From Xanthomonas euroxanthea (GTDB lineage: Bacteria > Pseudomonadota > Gammaproteobacteria > Xanthomonadales > Xanthomonadaceae): a DNA stretch of 64,000 bases. The notes beneath the pieces were generated by a model that ran no database searches, was not told where the DNA came from, and was given only the letters and a program-made list of their open reading frames with translations. Numbering within the stretch: position 1 is the first letter of the stretch; each line of letters opens with the position of its first letter. The stretch lies in contig NZ_UIHB01000007.1 of NCBI RefSeq assembly GCF_900476395.1, positions 62,001-126,000 on the forward strand, read 5' to 3'. A program made the position numbers and the translations under genes. Shown here piece after piece: positions 18,244 to 27,260 of this stretch.

Positions 18244-18356
18244 ACGCAGGCGGCGCGCGGCGATCGCCTATCGCCTGTCGTTATCGCCCAAGCCAATAAG
18301 TTTCCAACACCCGCTGCCTACAGTGCACTCACCGCATGCATCCAGGATGCCTGGTG

Positions 18357-18647
18357 ATGGTCAACTCGATCCGTTCCACCCCGCTCGTCCCCGCTGCCGT
18401 CGCGCTGCTGGCACCGCACGCGGCCGCCAACGACAGCGTCATCCCTGCCGCCGTCACCAACGCGGCACTACGGGAATTCCGCTGTGGCCGCACAGGCACG
18501 CGCAATCGCGACATCTGGCGCGCACTGCCGGATATCCGTAGCGCGCGCCAGGCACGCCGGCTGCAGCGCTGGGCCAACGGCGGTGTGTTGTTCACTGCCG
18601 CCGCAGTGGTGTTTGCGCTGGCGGTGGCCAGTTATCTGATGCATTGA
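18357..18647 (+). CDS. Hypothetical protein with C-terminal membrane helix
   Basis: About 96 residues. The N-terminal part (MVNSIRSTPLVPAAVALLAP) could be a weak signal or membrane-associated segment; a basic middle (RQARRLQRWANGG) precedes a membrane helix (VLFTAAAVVFALAVASYL). The start at 18357 has AGGA nine bases upstream; an ATG at 18336 is possible. I recognise no family. Confidence 0.5.
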   Translation: MVNSIRSTPLVPAAVALLAPHAAANDSVIPAAVTNAALREFRCGRTGTRNRDIWRALPDIRSARQARRLQRWANGGVLFTAAAVVFALAVASYLMH

Positions 18648-18706
18648 GCGCGCGGCCCCGCTCGCGCGTGCTTGTCCCTATCTGCTTCCTCTCCAGGTAT
18701 TTGCCC

Positions 18707-19369
18707 ATGTCGTCGTATTCCCTTGTCCGTTGCTGCGCGCTGCTGGTTGTCGGCGTGACGCTGATCGGTTGTGCCAGTACGCGCCCGATGCCGTACAGCC
18801 AGTTGCCATCTTCAAGCTATCTGCGCCCGCACGTTGGCAGCCGCGGTGACCGCATGCCGTACGCCTACCAGGGCGCGGTGGATTGGACACGCTACCGCGC
18901 CGCACTGATCGAGCCGGTCAGCATCTATCGCGGTCCCGACGCGCAATTCGAAGACGTGCCCGAGCAGGACAGACGCATGCTCGCCGATTACATGCAGCAG
19001 GAGTTCGGCAATGCGATCGGGCAGCGTTGGCAACGCGCGACAGTGGCCGATCGAGACACCTTGCGCGTGCGCATCAGCCTGACCGGTGCCAAACCCAGCA
19101 AGCGGGTGCTGGGCACCTTCATGAAGGTGGATCTGGGCGGCGGTTCCTATAACGCGGTGCAGGCCGCACGCGGCAAGGAAGGCGCGTTTTCCGGCTCGGT
19201 CAGCTACGCGGTGGAAATCTTCGACGCGCAGAGCAACCGCCTGCTCGCCGCCTAAGTCGAAAAACAGTACCCGAGCGCAATGAACATCAAGGCCAGCCTG
19301 GGCGCCTACGACGCTGCGAAGGCGGGTATCCGCAAGGGCGCCGAGCAGTTGGTCAAGGGAATGGATTAG
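18707..19369 (+). pseudogene. DUF3313-like lipoprotein gene interrupted by an in-frame stop
   Basis: The frame opens with a lipoprotein signal (lipobox VTLIGC, Cys about 22) and continues with a DUF3313-like domain to codon 182. TAA at 19253-19255 then stops it after LLAA. The same frame continues without interruption for 37 more codons after the stop (VEKQYPSAMNIKASLGAYDA and so on, ending KGAEQLVKGMD) to TAG at 19367-19369. These downstream codons look protein-like (amphipathic, with YPSAMNI as a family-like C-terminal motif), so a single C-to-A change of TAC to TAA is the simplest explanation. The 182-residue product may be partly functional, or the gene may be dead. If shown in other strains with Tyr at this codon, this is a recent nonsense mutation or a sequencing error. 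Confidence 0.72.
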
Positions 19370-19371
19370 CT

Positions 19372-19442
19372 GGGATTCGGGATTCGGGATTCGGGATTGG
19401 AATCGGGAATCGGGAATCGGGAATCGAGAATCGAGAATCGGA
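19372..19442. repeat. Heptanucleotide repeat tract (GGGATTC then GGAATCG)
   Basis: Three GGGATTC units are followed by GGAATCG and GAATCGA units, about ten in all, with a switch of orientation in the middle so that the two halves can pair as a hairpin. It begins three bases after the interrupted lipoprotein frame. The same units occur at 24854-24960 and 37577-37608. Confidence 0.85.
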
Positions 19443-19468
19443 TTATCGGAAGCGATGGCTTCTAGTTT

Positions 19469-19489
19469 CCTTCTCCCACCGGGAGAAGG
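19469..19489. repeat. Hairpin repeat CCTTCTCCC-ACC-GGGAGAAGG
   Basis: A 9-bp perfect inverted repeat followed by GTGCCCTGCAGGGGCGGATGAGGG, a common xanthomonad intergenic repeat. It may also act as a terminator-like structure. The remainder of the gap up to 19616 shows nothing else. Confidence 0.7.
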
Positions 19490-19616
19490 TGCCCTGCAGG
19501 GGCGGATGAGGGTACGGACCAGAGGCCCAATCCAGCCCAGATGTCAGATTCGATTACCTGCCCGATCACAGGAGCACAGCAAGACCGCGGTCGCCGGGTC
19601 ACCGATCAACCCACGA

Positions 19617-19650
19617 AAAGGCCGGCGCCGTACGGACAGCGCCGGCCTTT
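19617..19650. terminator. Terminator of the histone-like gene
   Basis: A 12-bp perfect stem (AAAGGCCGGCGC / GCGCCGGCCTTT) with a 10-base loop, 57 bases past the stop of the minus-strand gene. A/T runs on both ends make it bidirectional. Confidence 0.8.
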
Positions 19651-19707
19651 GTCAGTTTGCACGGCCCACGTGTTGTCAGCGGGCCATGCCCTCTTGGCGC
19701 TGCAGCC

Positions 19708-20526
19708 TCAGCGCGTGACCCGCTTGGCCGCCTTCTTGCCGACGGCCTTGCGGGCGGCGGTGGTCTTGGCCACGGCGCGCGTGGCCGGCGTCTTGGTGAC
19801 CTTGGCGGCCTTCTTCAAGGTGGTCTTGGTCACCGCCTTCTTGAGCGGCACCTTCTTCACTGCAGCCTGCTTGGTGGCGGTCTGCCTGGCCACCGGCGCC
19901 TTCTTGGCGGCGGGCTTGACGATGGTCTTGGCGACCGGCTTCTTGACCGGGGCCGACTTGGCCACCGCCTTCTTCGCTGCCGCGCGCGCACCCACCGTGG
20001 CCACCGCGCTCTTGCGCGCCGCGCTCTTGGCGGCCGTCTTGGCACTGAGCGCCGCCGCTTCGGCCTTGGCATTGGCCTTGGCGGTCTCCAGCTTCTGCCT
20101 GGCGCTGGCCTTGCTGTTGGCCAGTTTCTGTTTGGCAGCATCGGTGGTGGTGCTCAGCTTCTGCTTGGCCGCATCCTTGGTGGAGGCGAGCTTCTGCCTG
20201 GCGGCAGCACTGGTGGCGGCCAGTTTGTCCTTGGCGGCCGCTTTGCCCGACACCAGCGAACGCTTGGTCTTGGCCACGCTGCGCTTGACCGCGGTGGCTG
20301 CATCGCCGGCTTTGTCGACGACGCGCTGTTCGACCTTGACCACGGCCTTGCGCGCCTTGGCGACGCCGGTCCTGACCTGCGCCGCCGCCGTGCCGGCCGC
20401 GTCCTGCACGCTGGCCACCGCGTCGCTGGTGGTGCTGGCGATGGTCTCGCCCAGTTCGGTGGCCGTGCTCTTGACGCTCTCGACAGCGTCGGACAGGGTT
20501 GCCGTCACACCATTGCCGTTGTTCAT
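19708..20526 (-). CDS. Lysine/alanine-rich histone H1-like protein
   Basis: A 272-residue low-complexity protein. The first 80 residues are Ala/Thr/Val-rich and amphipathic. The middle (about 85-150) has tandem apolipoprotein-like units of the form KQKLATTDAAKQKLANSKAS. The last 120 residues are built of AAKKAVAK, KKPVAKT and KKAVTKT units, like the C-terminal tail of eukaryotic histone H1 and of bacterial AlgP, Hc1 or BpH1. It probably binds DNA through the basic tail. A textbook AAGGAGGG ribosome site precedes the ATG at 20526. Internal repeats make this gene prone to length change between strains. It is monocistronic. Confidence 0.85.
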   Translation of the reverse strand: MNNGNGVTATLSDAVESVKSTATELGETIASTTSDAVASVQDAAGTAAAQVRTGVAKARKAVVKVEQRVVDKAGDAATAVKRSVAKTKRSLVSGKAAAKDKLAATSAAARQKLASTKDAAKQKLSTTTDAAKQKLANSKASARQKLETAKANAKAEAAALSAKTAAKSAARKSAVATVGARAAAKKAVAKSAPVKKPVAKTIVKPAAKKAPVARQTATKQAAVKKVPLKKAVTKTTLKKAAKVTKTPATRAVAKTTAARKAVGKKAAKRVTR

Positions 20527-20768
20527 AGACCCTCCTTAAGGGCGTCAGTGCGGAAAACGCGGGCGATGCGCAGCGGCATGCGTATGCTGAACAGGCATCG
20601 GATCAAGCGGACGCTACGCCGGGCTCAAGCGGCTGTCAACGCAGCGCCCGCAAGGGATCTGCTGCGCTTTCACCAGGCGTTAAATTGCCCGCTGGCACTC
20701 TCGTTCAGCTTGATTTACGCAGCCAGACGCCCTATTCCTCTTCCACCGCGTAACCCGGACTTCGTTGC

Positions 20769-22208
20769 ATGCGCCCGCTGCCTACCTTGCTGACACTTTC
20801 CCTGGCCGCTGCCTTCGGCGGTTTTGCCGCCACCGGCATCAATGCCTGGATGGACAACCGCGCCGAGGCCACACCGGCCGGCGCCGCCACCACCTTCAGC
20901 CTGCCGGCGGCTGCCGCGTTGCCGGCCGCCGTGGCCGGGCAACCGGTGCCGTCGCTGGCGCCGATGCTGCAACAGGCGATGCCGGCGGTGGTGAGCGTCA
21001 ACACCAAGCAGGTGGTGCGCGTGCGCAACCCGTTCTTCAACGACCCGATCCTGCGCCGGCTGTTCCCGGAGATTCCGCAGGACCGCATCAATGAATCGCT
21101 GGGCTCGGGCGTGATCATCGATGCGCAGAAGGGCTACGTGCTGACCAATCACCATGTCATCGAAAACGCCGACGACGTGCAGGTTACGCTCGGCGACGGG
21201 CGCACGGTCAAGGCCGATTTCATCGGCTCCGATGCCGATACCGATATCGCGTTGATCCGCATCAAGGCCGACAAGCTCACCGACATCAAGCTGGCCGACA
21301 GCAACGCGCTGCGCGTGGGCGACTTCGTGGTGGCGATCGGCAACCCGTTCGGCTTCACCCAGACCGTCACCTCCGGCATCGTCTCGGCGGTGGGCCGCAG
21401 CGGGATTCGCGGGCTGGGCTACCAGAACTTCATCCAGACCGATGCCTCGATCAATCCAGGCAATTCCGGCGGCGCGCTGGTCAACCTGCAGGGCCAGTTG
21501 GTGGGCATCAACACCGCCAGCTTCAACCCGCAGGGCAGCATGGCCGGCAACATCGGCCTGGGCCTGGCGATCCCCTCCAACCTGGCGCGCAATGTGGTCG
21601 AGCAACTGGTGACCAAGGGCGTGGTCGTGCGCGGCACGCTCGGGCTGGAAACCCAGAACCTCACCCAGCAGATGCTGCAGGGCCTGGGTGTGGATTCGTT
21701 GCGCGGCGCCCTGGTGACGCGCGTGTTGCCAGGGTCCGCCGCGGCGGCCGCAGGCGTGCAGCCGGGCGATGTGGTGGTGGCGGCCAACGACCAGCGGGTG
21801 GACAGCGCAGAGGCATTGCATAACTATGAAGGCCTGCAGGCGGTCGGTAGCGCGGTAAGGCTGGAGATTCGCCGCGATGGCAAACCGCTCACGCTCACCG
21901 CGACACTGAAGGAGCAGGACCGCGCAGTCACCGGCGACATGCTCGACCCACGCCTGGGCGGCGCCACCTTCGTGGATCTGCCCGAATCGCTGCGCCAGTC
22001 CGGCATCACCGGCGTCATGGTCAGCGAGGTCAAACGCGGCGGTCGTGCTGCAGCCAATGGTCTGGTCACCGGCGATGTGATCGTGGCCAGCAGCGTGGGC
22101 GAGTTTGCCGATCTGGCCAGCTGGCGCGCCAATTTCCAACGCAAGCCGCAGCAACTGGTGGTGCGCATCCTGCGTGGCAATGCGCAATACGACGCGTTGA
22201 TGCGTTGA
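20769..22208 (+). CDS. Do-family periplasmic serine protease (DegP/DegQ/MucD type)
   Basis: A 479-residue HtrA-type protease/chaperone of the periplasm. There is an N-terminal signal or anchor (LPTLLTLSLAAAFGGFAA), a trypsin-like domain with the complete triad His129 (TNHHVIE), Asp159 (DADTDIALI) and Ser233 (NPGNSGGALV), and two PDZ domains (about 275-370 and 385-475, the first with GALVTRVLPGSAAAAAGVQPGD). The length and organisation match DegQ/DegP. It degrades or refolds damaged envelope proteins and is often controlled by the envelope stress response; I see no sigma-E promoter I would defend. It is divergent from the histone-like gene, 242 bases away. Confidence 0.93.
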   Translation: MRPLPTLLTLSLAAAFGGFAATGINAWMDNRAEATPAGAATTFSLPAAAALPAAVAGQPVPSLAPMLQQAMPAVVSVNTKQVVRVRNPFFNDPILRRLFPEIPQDRINESLGSGVIIDAQKGYVLTNHHVIENADDVQVTLGDGRTVKADFIGSDADTDIALIRIKADKLTDIKLADSNALRVGDFVVAIGNPFGFTQTVTSGIVSAVGRSGIRGLGYQNFIQTDASINPGNSGGALVNLQGQLVGINTASFNPQGSMAGNIGLGLAIPSNLARNVVEQLVTKGVVVRGTLGLETQNLTQQMLQGLGVDSLRGALVTRVLPGSAAAAAGVQPGDVVVAANDQRVDSAEALHNYEGLQAVGSAVRLEIRRDGKPLTLTATLKEQDRAVTGDMLDPRLGGATFVDLPESLRQSGITGVMVSEVKRGGRAAANGLVTGDVIVASSVGEFADLASWRANFQRKPQQLVVRILRGNAQYDALMR

Positions 22209-22324
22209 CATGGCGTGCACTGCCCTCGACCTGCACTAACACCTCCTACACCGCAGCGATGCTATTGCTGCACCACGCCCGCATGCTGTTCGCGGCTGCC
22301 ATCAATGACCGAAGGAGATATCGC

Positions 22325-22687
22325 ATGAGCCCCACCAATACCGACCAGCTGAAAGAAAACCTGAGCGAAGCCAGCACCCACCTGAAGTCTGCCGCCAGCG
22401 CCGCAGGCGAAGCCGTCAAAGGCGCCACCAGTGCTGCCGGCGACGAACTCAAGCTTGGTCGTGCCAACGTCAAGGCAGAGCTCTCCGATACCGCACTGGC
22501 CGGTATGGCGGCTGCCGAGTTCGGCGGCGCCGCTGCCAAGGAGCAGCTCGACGTGCTGGTCAGCAAGGGCAACGACCTGCTGGAAAGTGCGACCGATCTG
22601 ATCCGCGAGCGGCCGCTGGCTGCGTTCGGTGTGGCGTTCGCGACCGGCTGGATCATTGCCAAGCTGGCACGCAGCAACGACAACTAA
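22325..22687 (+). CDS. DUF883 family protein (YqjD/ElaB-like)
   Basis: A 120-residue inner-membrane-anchored protein. A long amphipathic Ala-rich helix (about 8-65) is followed by VSKGNDLLESATDLIRERPLAAFGVAFATGWIIAKLARS, the DUF883 signature of helix plus C-terminal membrane anchor. In E. coli YqjD and ElaB are ribosome-associating, stationary-phase proteins. A strong AAGGAGATATC ribosome site precedes the ATG. It is the first of three genes (YqjD/YqjE/YqjK-like order). Confidence 0.88.
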   Translation: MSPTNTDQLKENLSEASTHLKSAASAAGEAVKGATSAAGDELKLGRANVKAELSDTALAGMAAAEFGGAAAKEQLDVLVSKGNDLLESATDLIRERPLAAFGVAFATGWIIAKLARSNDN

Positions 22688-22690
22688 GTC

Positions 22691-23179
22691 GTGAGCGATC
22701 AGGCCTCCACAGCTGCCGCCTCCGACGCGCCCAACGCGCGGCCGGAAACGCCAGGACTGGACGAAAGCGTACGTGCGGTCGGCGCAGCCGGCCGTGCGAC
22801 GCTGGGCTCGGCCAAGGACACCAGCCGGGCATTGCGCCGGCTGGTGTCGGCCGATTTACAACTTGCACGCAGTGCCTTCGGGCGCGGACTGGCCTGGGCA
22901 TGCGTTGCCGTGGTCTTCGGCGCCTCGTCGTGGCTGTTGTTGGCGGGTGCGATCATCGCCCTGCTGCAACGCGCGGGGCTGTCGTGGTTCCAGGCGATGT
23001 TTTTCACCGCGTTGGCCAGCCTGTTGGTCACCGGCATCGCGGCGTGGCGCGTGTTCTTCTACTTCGACCACACCGGCTTGAATGCAACACGCCGTCAGCT
23101 GGTCAAGCTGGGCATCTTCGATGACAGCAGCGACGACGACGATGCCCATGCATCGGCTGCCACTGGAGCACGTACATGA
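22691..23179 (+). CDS. YqjE/phage-holin-superfamily membrane protein
   Basis: A 162-residue protein starting with GTG three bases after the previous stop. The hydrophilic N-terminus (about 1-55) is followed by two membrane helices (ACVAVVFGASSWLLLAGAII and FFTALASLLVTGIAAWRVFF) as in YqjE/DUF1469. The name holin superfamily refers only to the fold; there is no phage context. Its stop overlaps the next start as ATGA. Confidence 0.85.
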   Translation: MSDQASTAAASDAPNARPETPGLDESVRAVGAAGRATLGSAKDTSRALRRLVSADLQLARSAFGRGLAWACVAVVFGASSWLLLAGAIIALLQRAGLSWFQAMFFTALASLLVTGIAAWRVFFYFDHTGLNATRRQLVKLGIFDDSSDDDDAHASAATGART

Positions 23180-23559
23180 AGTTTGGCACCTTGCGTCAGC
23201 GCGTCGATCGCGCGGAATTCCTGGTGGAAGGGCGCGCACAGGAAACGCGCCTGCATTGGGGAGAACTGCGTGACACCTGGCGTGCCGGATGGTCCCCGTT
23301 GCGGATCATGGTGGCCGGGTTCGGCCTGGGTTTTGTCACCGGCCGTAACGAACCGCAGGCGGCGTTGGGCAGTATCGCCAGCAAGCTGGGCGGTATCCCG
23401 AAAATCCTGCAGATGATCAGCACGATTTCTGCGCTGTTCACTGCACATCGTGCGCAGGAAGCCTCCGAGCAGGCCGAACGTGCCGCCGACAATGCCGAAG
23501 AGGTCGCTGCCGATCCACCGGTGACGGTGGTGCAGGCACCGGTTGATCGCGCCGCATAA
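23176..23559 (+). CDS. YqjK-like hypothetical protein, third gene of the envelope operon
   Basis: A 127-residue protein overlapping the previous gene by four bases. It has a basic helical start, one weakly hydrophobic segment (PLRIMVAGFGLGFVTG), a second (ILQMISTISALFTAH) and an acidic Ala/Glu tail. The position matches the third gene of yqjD-yqjE-yqjK operons, though sequence resemblance to YqjK is weak, so the name is positional inference. Confidence 0.78.
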   Translation: MKFGTLRQRVDRAEFLVEGRAQETRLHWGELRDTWRAGWSPLRIMVAGFGLGFVTGRNEPQAALGSIASKLGGIPKILQMISTISALFTAHRAQEASEQAERAADNAEEVAADPPVTVVQAPVDRAA

Positions 23560-23746
23560 TGACGACGGTCCCGGGCCATCGCCCGGGATCACGCTGCGCA
23601 AGGTGTGCCACCCGGTACACGGCAGAGCCCGCCACTGACATCGTTCGGGCCTGACATCCTGCGCACACCCTCTGTGCGCGGTGTTGACGCGTTCGGCTGA
23701 TAATGGCGCACCGCTGGCAGCACGCCAGTCTGCTGCCAGGGCGCGC

Positions 23747-24853
23747 ATGACTCTTCCCGTTGATTCAATGGATGCTGCCGTTGCGGCAGATTCGCTTCCG
23801 CCGCCACCGGCACCGCGCCCGCGCGCACCGGTCTCGTTGGTGGTGCTGGCCACGCTGGCGGTCGGTTACACCCTGTGGGCGGCACAGACGATCATCCTGC
23901 CGGTGATGCTGGCAGCGTTTTTTGCCTTGATCGGCAATCCCATCCTGCGCGGTCTGCGCAAGCTGTATATCCCGCGCTTTCTCGGCGCCTTGATGGTGTT
24001 GTGCCTGGGCCTGGCCGCGACCGTGGCGCTGGCTGCGCAGCTGGCCGGGCCGGCAGCCGAGTGGGTGCAGCAGGCGCCCCGACAGATGCGCCAGATTGCG
24101 CGCGACGTGCGCGATTTCACCAAGCCGATGATGCAGGCCAACCAGGCCGCGGAAAACTTTGCGCGCGCCGCCGGCGGCGACGGCCAGCGCAGCGTGCAGA
24201 TCGTGCGCACGCAGATGGACGACCCCTACAAGGCGCTGGTGCGCACGCCGAAACTGGCCGCCTCGGTGCTGGCGGTGGTGCTGCTGACGTTCTTCTTCAT
24301 GGTCTACGGCGAAAGCCTGCAACGGCATGCGATTGCGTTGCTGCCCAATCGCCAGCAGCAACGCTTCACCACCGAAATCATGCTGGACATCGAGCGCGAG
24401 GTCTCGCGCTACGTGCTCACCATTAGCGTGATCAATACGCTGGTCGGGCTGGTCTTTGCCGGCATTCTCTATGTGCTCAAGATTCCGCTGCCCGAAGCGC
24501 TGTTGTGGGGCACGGTGGTGGCGCTGCTCAATTTCGCACCGTACGTGGGTCCGTTGATCGGCGTGATGCTGATGCTGCTGATGGGCTTTGTGGAATTCCG
24601 CACCACCTTGTCGGCAATGCTGCCGGCGATCCTGTATCTGGCGCTGCACACCATCGAGGGCCAGGTGGTCACTCCGATCGTGCTCGGCCGCCGCATGGCG
24701 ATCTCGCCGCTGATGCTGATCCTGGCGCTGATGCTGTTCGGCTGGCTGTGGGGCATGATCGGCCTGCTGCTGGCGGTGCCGCTGCTGGTCTGCATCAAGA
24801 TGGTGCTGAGCCGGGTGGAGGGAATGCAGCGCTGGGCCAGGCTGCTTGAGTAG
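23747..24853 (+). CDS. AI-2E family transporter (PerM/UPF0118)
   Basis: A 368-residue membrane protein with about seven to eight membrane helices and the family's hydrophilic domain between helices 3 and 4. The conserved features VINTLVGLVFAGILYVLKIP, NFAPYVGPLIGV and LPAILYLALHTIEGQVVTPIVLGRRM place it in the AI-2E/PerM family. Members include exporters of autoinducer-2 and Na+/H+ antiporters, so the substrate is open. The start at 23747 is chosen over 23681 because the extra residues are atypical. It is followed by a heptamer-repeat hairpin. Confidence 0.9.
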   Translation: MTLPVDSMDAAVAADSLPPPPAPRPRAPVSLVVLATLAVGYTLWAAQTIILPVMLAAFFALIGNPILRGLRKLYIPRFLGALMVLCLGLAATVALAAQLAGPAAEWVQQAPRQMRQIARDVRDFTKPMMQANQAAENFARAAGGDGQRSVQIVRTQMDDPYKALVRTPKLAASVLAVVLLTFFFMVYGESLQRHAIALLPNRQQQRFTTEIMLDIEREVSRYVLTISVINTLVGLVFAGILYVLKIPLPEALLWGTVVALLNFAPYVGPLIGVMLMLLMGFVEFRTTLSAMLPAILYLALHTIEGQVVTPIVLGRRMAISPLMLILALMLFGWLWGMIGLLLAVPLLVCIKMVLSRVEGMQRWARLLE

Positions 24854-24960
24854 CCGGGATTCGGGATTCGGGAATCGGGAATCGGGAATCGCAAGAGCAG
24901 TGAAGCAGCCCGCCAAAGCGTTGCTCTACCCATTCTCGATTCCCGACTCCCCATTCCCGG
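24854..24960. repeat. Heptanucleotide repeats in inverted arrangement
   Basis: GGGATTC/GGAATCG units at 24856-24891 are mirrored by TCTCGATTCCCGA and CCATTCCCGG at 24933-24960, about 40 bases later, so the transcript could fold into a long hairpin just after the permease gene. Confidence 0.8.
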
Positions 24961-24975
24961 CATTACAATCTCGCG

Positions 24976-25713
24976 ATGAGTTTCCCAATCAGCGCCATCA
25001 CTCTCGACCTCGACGACACGTTGTGGCCCTTTGCGCCGATCGGGGCGCGGATCGACCAGGTGTTGTACGACTGGATGCGCGAGCACAGTCCGGTCACCGC
25101 CGAGCGGTTTCCGGTGGAGGCGATGCGCGAACTGCGCGAGCGCAGCTTTGCCGACAACCCGCACCTGCATCACGATCTCAGCGCGCTGCGGCGGCTGACG
25201 CTGGAAATGGCACTGCGCGAGAGCGGTGGTGATCTGGCCTTGCTGGAGCCTGCGTATGAGGTCTTCTACGCCGCGCGCAACCAGGTGGAGTGCTACCCGG
25301 ATGCGCTGGACGCGCTGGCACGCATCGCCGCGCACGTGCCGGTGGCGGCGCTCAGCAACGGCAATGCCGATCTGCAGCGCATCGGGCTGATGCATCACTT
25401 CGCGTTTCAGCTGGGCTCGCGCGAGCACGGCAGCGCAAAACCCGACCCGAGCATCTTCCTGGCCGCCTGCGCGCGCCTGGAGGTGCCGCCGGCACAGGTG
25501 CTGCATGTGGGCGACCATGTGCGCATGGACGTGCTTGGCGCGCTGGATGCCGGCCTGCGCGCCTGCTGGATCAATCGCGACCGAGCACAGTGGTCACACC
25601 CGACCCAGCAGCCGGATCTGGAGTTCGATTCCATGACCGGGCTGGCCGATTGGCTGGACGCGCAGCAACCGCATCCAGGCACCGCACACGCTGGCATCCG
25701 CCTTCCCGCCTGA
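24976..25713 (+). CDS. HAD-family hydrolase (YigB-like phosphatase)
   Basis: A 245-residue haloacid-dehalogenase superfamily phosphatase with a helical cap. The four motifs are present: nucleophile DLDDTLW (Asp about 11), ALSNGNADL, Lys in GSAKPDPSIFLAA and the acidic HVGDHVRMDVLGA. YigB hydrolyses FMN in riboflavin synthesis and other members act on sugar phosphates or dehalogenate; the substrate cannot be told here. It lies 42 bases before the aminopeptidase gene, in the same direction. Confidence 0.9.
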   Translation: MSFPISAITLDLDDTLWPFAPIGARIDQVLYDWMREHSPVTAERFPVEAMRELRERSFADNPHLHHDLSALRRLTLEMALRESGGDLALLEPAYEVFYAARNQVECYPDALDALARIAAHVPVAALSNGNADLQRIGLMHHFAFQLGSREHGSAKPDPSIFLAACARLEVPPAQVLHVGDHVRMDVLGALDAGLRACWINRDRAQWSHPTQQPDLEFDSMTGLADWLDAQQPHPGTAHAGIRLPA

Positions 25714-25755
25714 GCCACTTCTGCTCGGCGCATGGCGCCGCCTCCGAGGATTTCC

Positions 25756-27126
25756 ATGTCGCAGCTCACCGGTTTCATCGATCCCAACGCCGCAGCCCTG
25801 CCGCTGCATGTGCTCGACCGCGAAGGCTTTGCAGGTTGGTGCGCCGAGCAACCTACGCGCGTGCTGGCGTGGGCGCAGGCGCAGCGTTTCGATGCGGCGC
25901 CGGGCAGCGTGCTGTTGCTGCCGGGGGAACACGGGCTGGCCGGCGCGGTGCTGGGCATCGGCGACCGCGCCGATGCCTACGCCTACGCGCACGCACCGAT
26001 GGCGCTGCCGCCGGCCAGCCGCTGGACGCTGGCCAGCGCGCTGAGCGAGAACGAACAGGCGCTGCTGCACCTGGGCTGGGGCCTGGGCGCGTATCGCTTC
26101 TCGCGCTATCGCAAGGTGCCGCGTGCGCCGGCCGAATTGGCTGCCGCACCATCGGCGCAAACCCGTGCCTTGATCGAGGCCTGCCTCCGTGTGCGCGACT
26201 GGGTCAATACCCCGACCGAAGACATGGGCCCGCAGCATCTGGAAGAGGCCGCGCGTGCAGTGGCACAACCGCACGGTGCGCAAGTCGAGGCCATCGTCGG
26301 TGAGGCATTGCTGGCGCAGAACTTCCCCACCATCCACGCGGTCGGGCGTGCCTCGCACCGGGCCCCGCGGCTGATCACGCTGCAATGGGGCGACGCGGCG
26401 CATCCGCATCTGGTGCTGGTCGGCAAGGGCGTGTGCTTCGACACCGGCGGGCTGGACCTGAAACCGGCCGATGGCATGCGCAACATGAAAAAGGATATGG
26501 GCGGGGCGGCGCATGCCTTGGCGCTGGCCGGCCTGGTGATGGCGCAGCAGCTGCCGGTGCGGCTGACCCTGTTGATCGCCGCGGTGGAAAACGCCGTCGG
26601 CCCGGATGCGTTCCGCCCGGGCGAAGTCATCACCACCCGCGCCGGTGTCACGGTGGAAGTGGACAACACCGATGCCGAAGGCCGCCTGGTGCTGTGCGAT
26701 GCGCTGAGCTATGCCACCGAGCAGCGCCCCGATCTGATCCTGGATTTCGCAACGCTCACCGGCGCCGCACGCATCGCCCTAGGGCCGGACCTGCCCGCGC
26801 TGTTCGCCAACGACGATGCGCTGGCGCAGGCCTGGTTGAACGCCGGCGAGCAGACCCGCGACCCGGTCTGGCGCATGCCGCTATGGCGCCCGTACCTGCG
26901 TTACCTCAACAGCCATGTCGCCGACATGGCCAACGCCGGCTCGCGCATGGCTGGCGCGGTCACCGCCGCGCTGTACCTGGAGCGCTTTGTCGCACCGGGC
27001 CAGCCGTGGGCGCATCTGGACGTCTACGCCTGGAACGACAGCGACCGCCCCGGCCGCCCGGCCGGCGGCGAGGCACTGGCGTTGCGCTCGGCTTACGCGA
27101 TGCTCGAGCAGCGTTACGGCGGCTGA
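25756..27126 (+). CDS. Leucyl aminopeptidase family protein (M17)
   Basis: A 456-residue cytosolic M17 aminopeptidase, with the catalytic C-terminal domain from about 150. Metal and catalytic motifs are intact: KGVCFDTGGLDLKP, MKKDMGGAAHALALAGL and the family signature NTDAEGRLVLCDAL. The N-terminal domain is short and divergent compared with PepA, resembling the PepB-like or YpdF-independent M17 group. The start at 25756 has GAGGA nine bases upstream. It removes N-terminal residues from peptides. Confidence 0.92.
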   Translation: MSQLTGFIDPNAAALPLHVLDREGFAGWCAEQPTRVLAWAQAQRFDAAPGSVLLLPGEHGLAGAVLGIGDRADAYAYAHAPMALPPASRWTLASALSENEQALLHLGWGLGAYRFSRYRKVPRAPAELAAAPSAQTRALIEACLRVRDWVNTPTEDMGPQHLEEAARAVAQPHGAQVEAIVGEALLAQNFPTIHAVGRASHRAPRLITLQWGDAAHPHLVLVGKGVCFDTGGLDLKPADGMRNMKKDMGGAAHALALAGLVMAQQLPVRLTLLIAAVENAVGPDAFRPGEVITTRAGVTVEVDNTDAEGRLVLCDALSYATEQRPDLILDFATLTGAARIALGPDLPALFANDDALAQAWLNAGEQTRDPVWRMPLWRPYLRYLNSHVADMANAGSRMAGAVTAALYLERFVAPGQPWAHLDVYAWNDSDRPGRPAGGEALALRSAYAMLEQRYGG

Positions 27127-27260
27127 GGCCGGCTGACAGCACGGCCTCAACAAGCTCGCCTTCGTCGACGCGTGAAGTGATGTCGACGATGGCAGCGACG
27201 TTGATCGGATTAAAGTGCGTGATCAGCCCGCGCTGCATTCACGGCTCGCATCCATGCACA

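Noticed and set aside
22691..23179. Phage holin
   Set aside because: The match is only to the holin-superfamily fold of YqjE; neighbouring genes are the yqjD-type operon and no phage genes occur.
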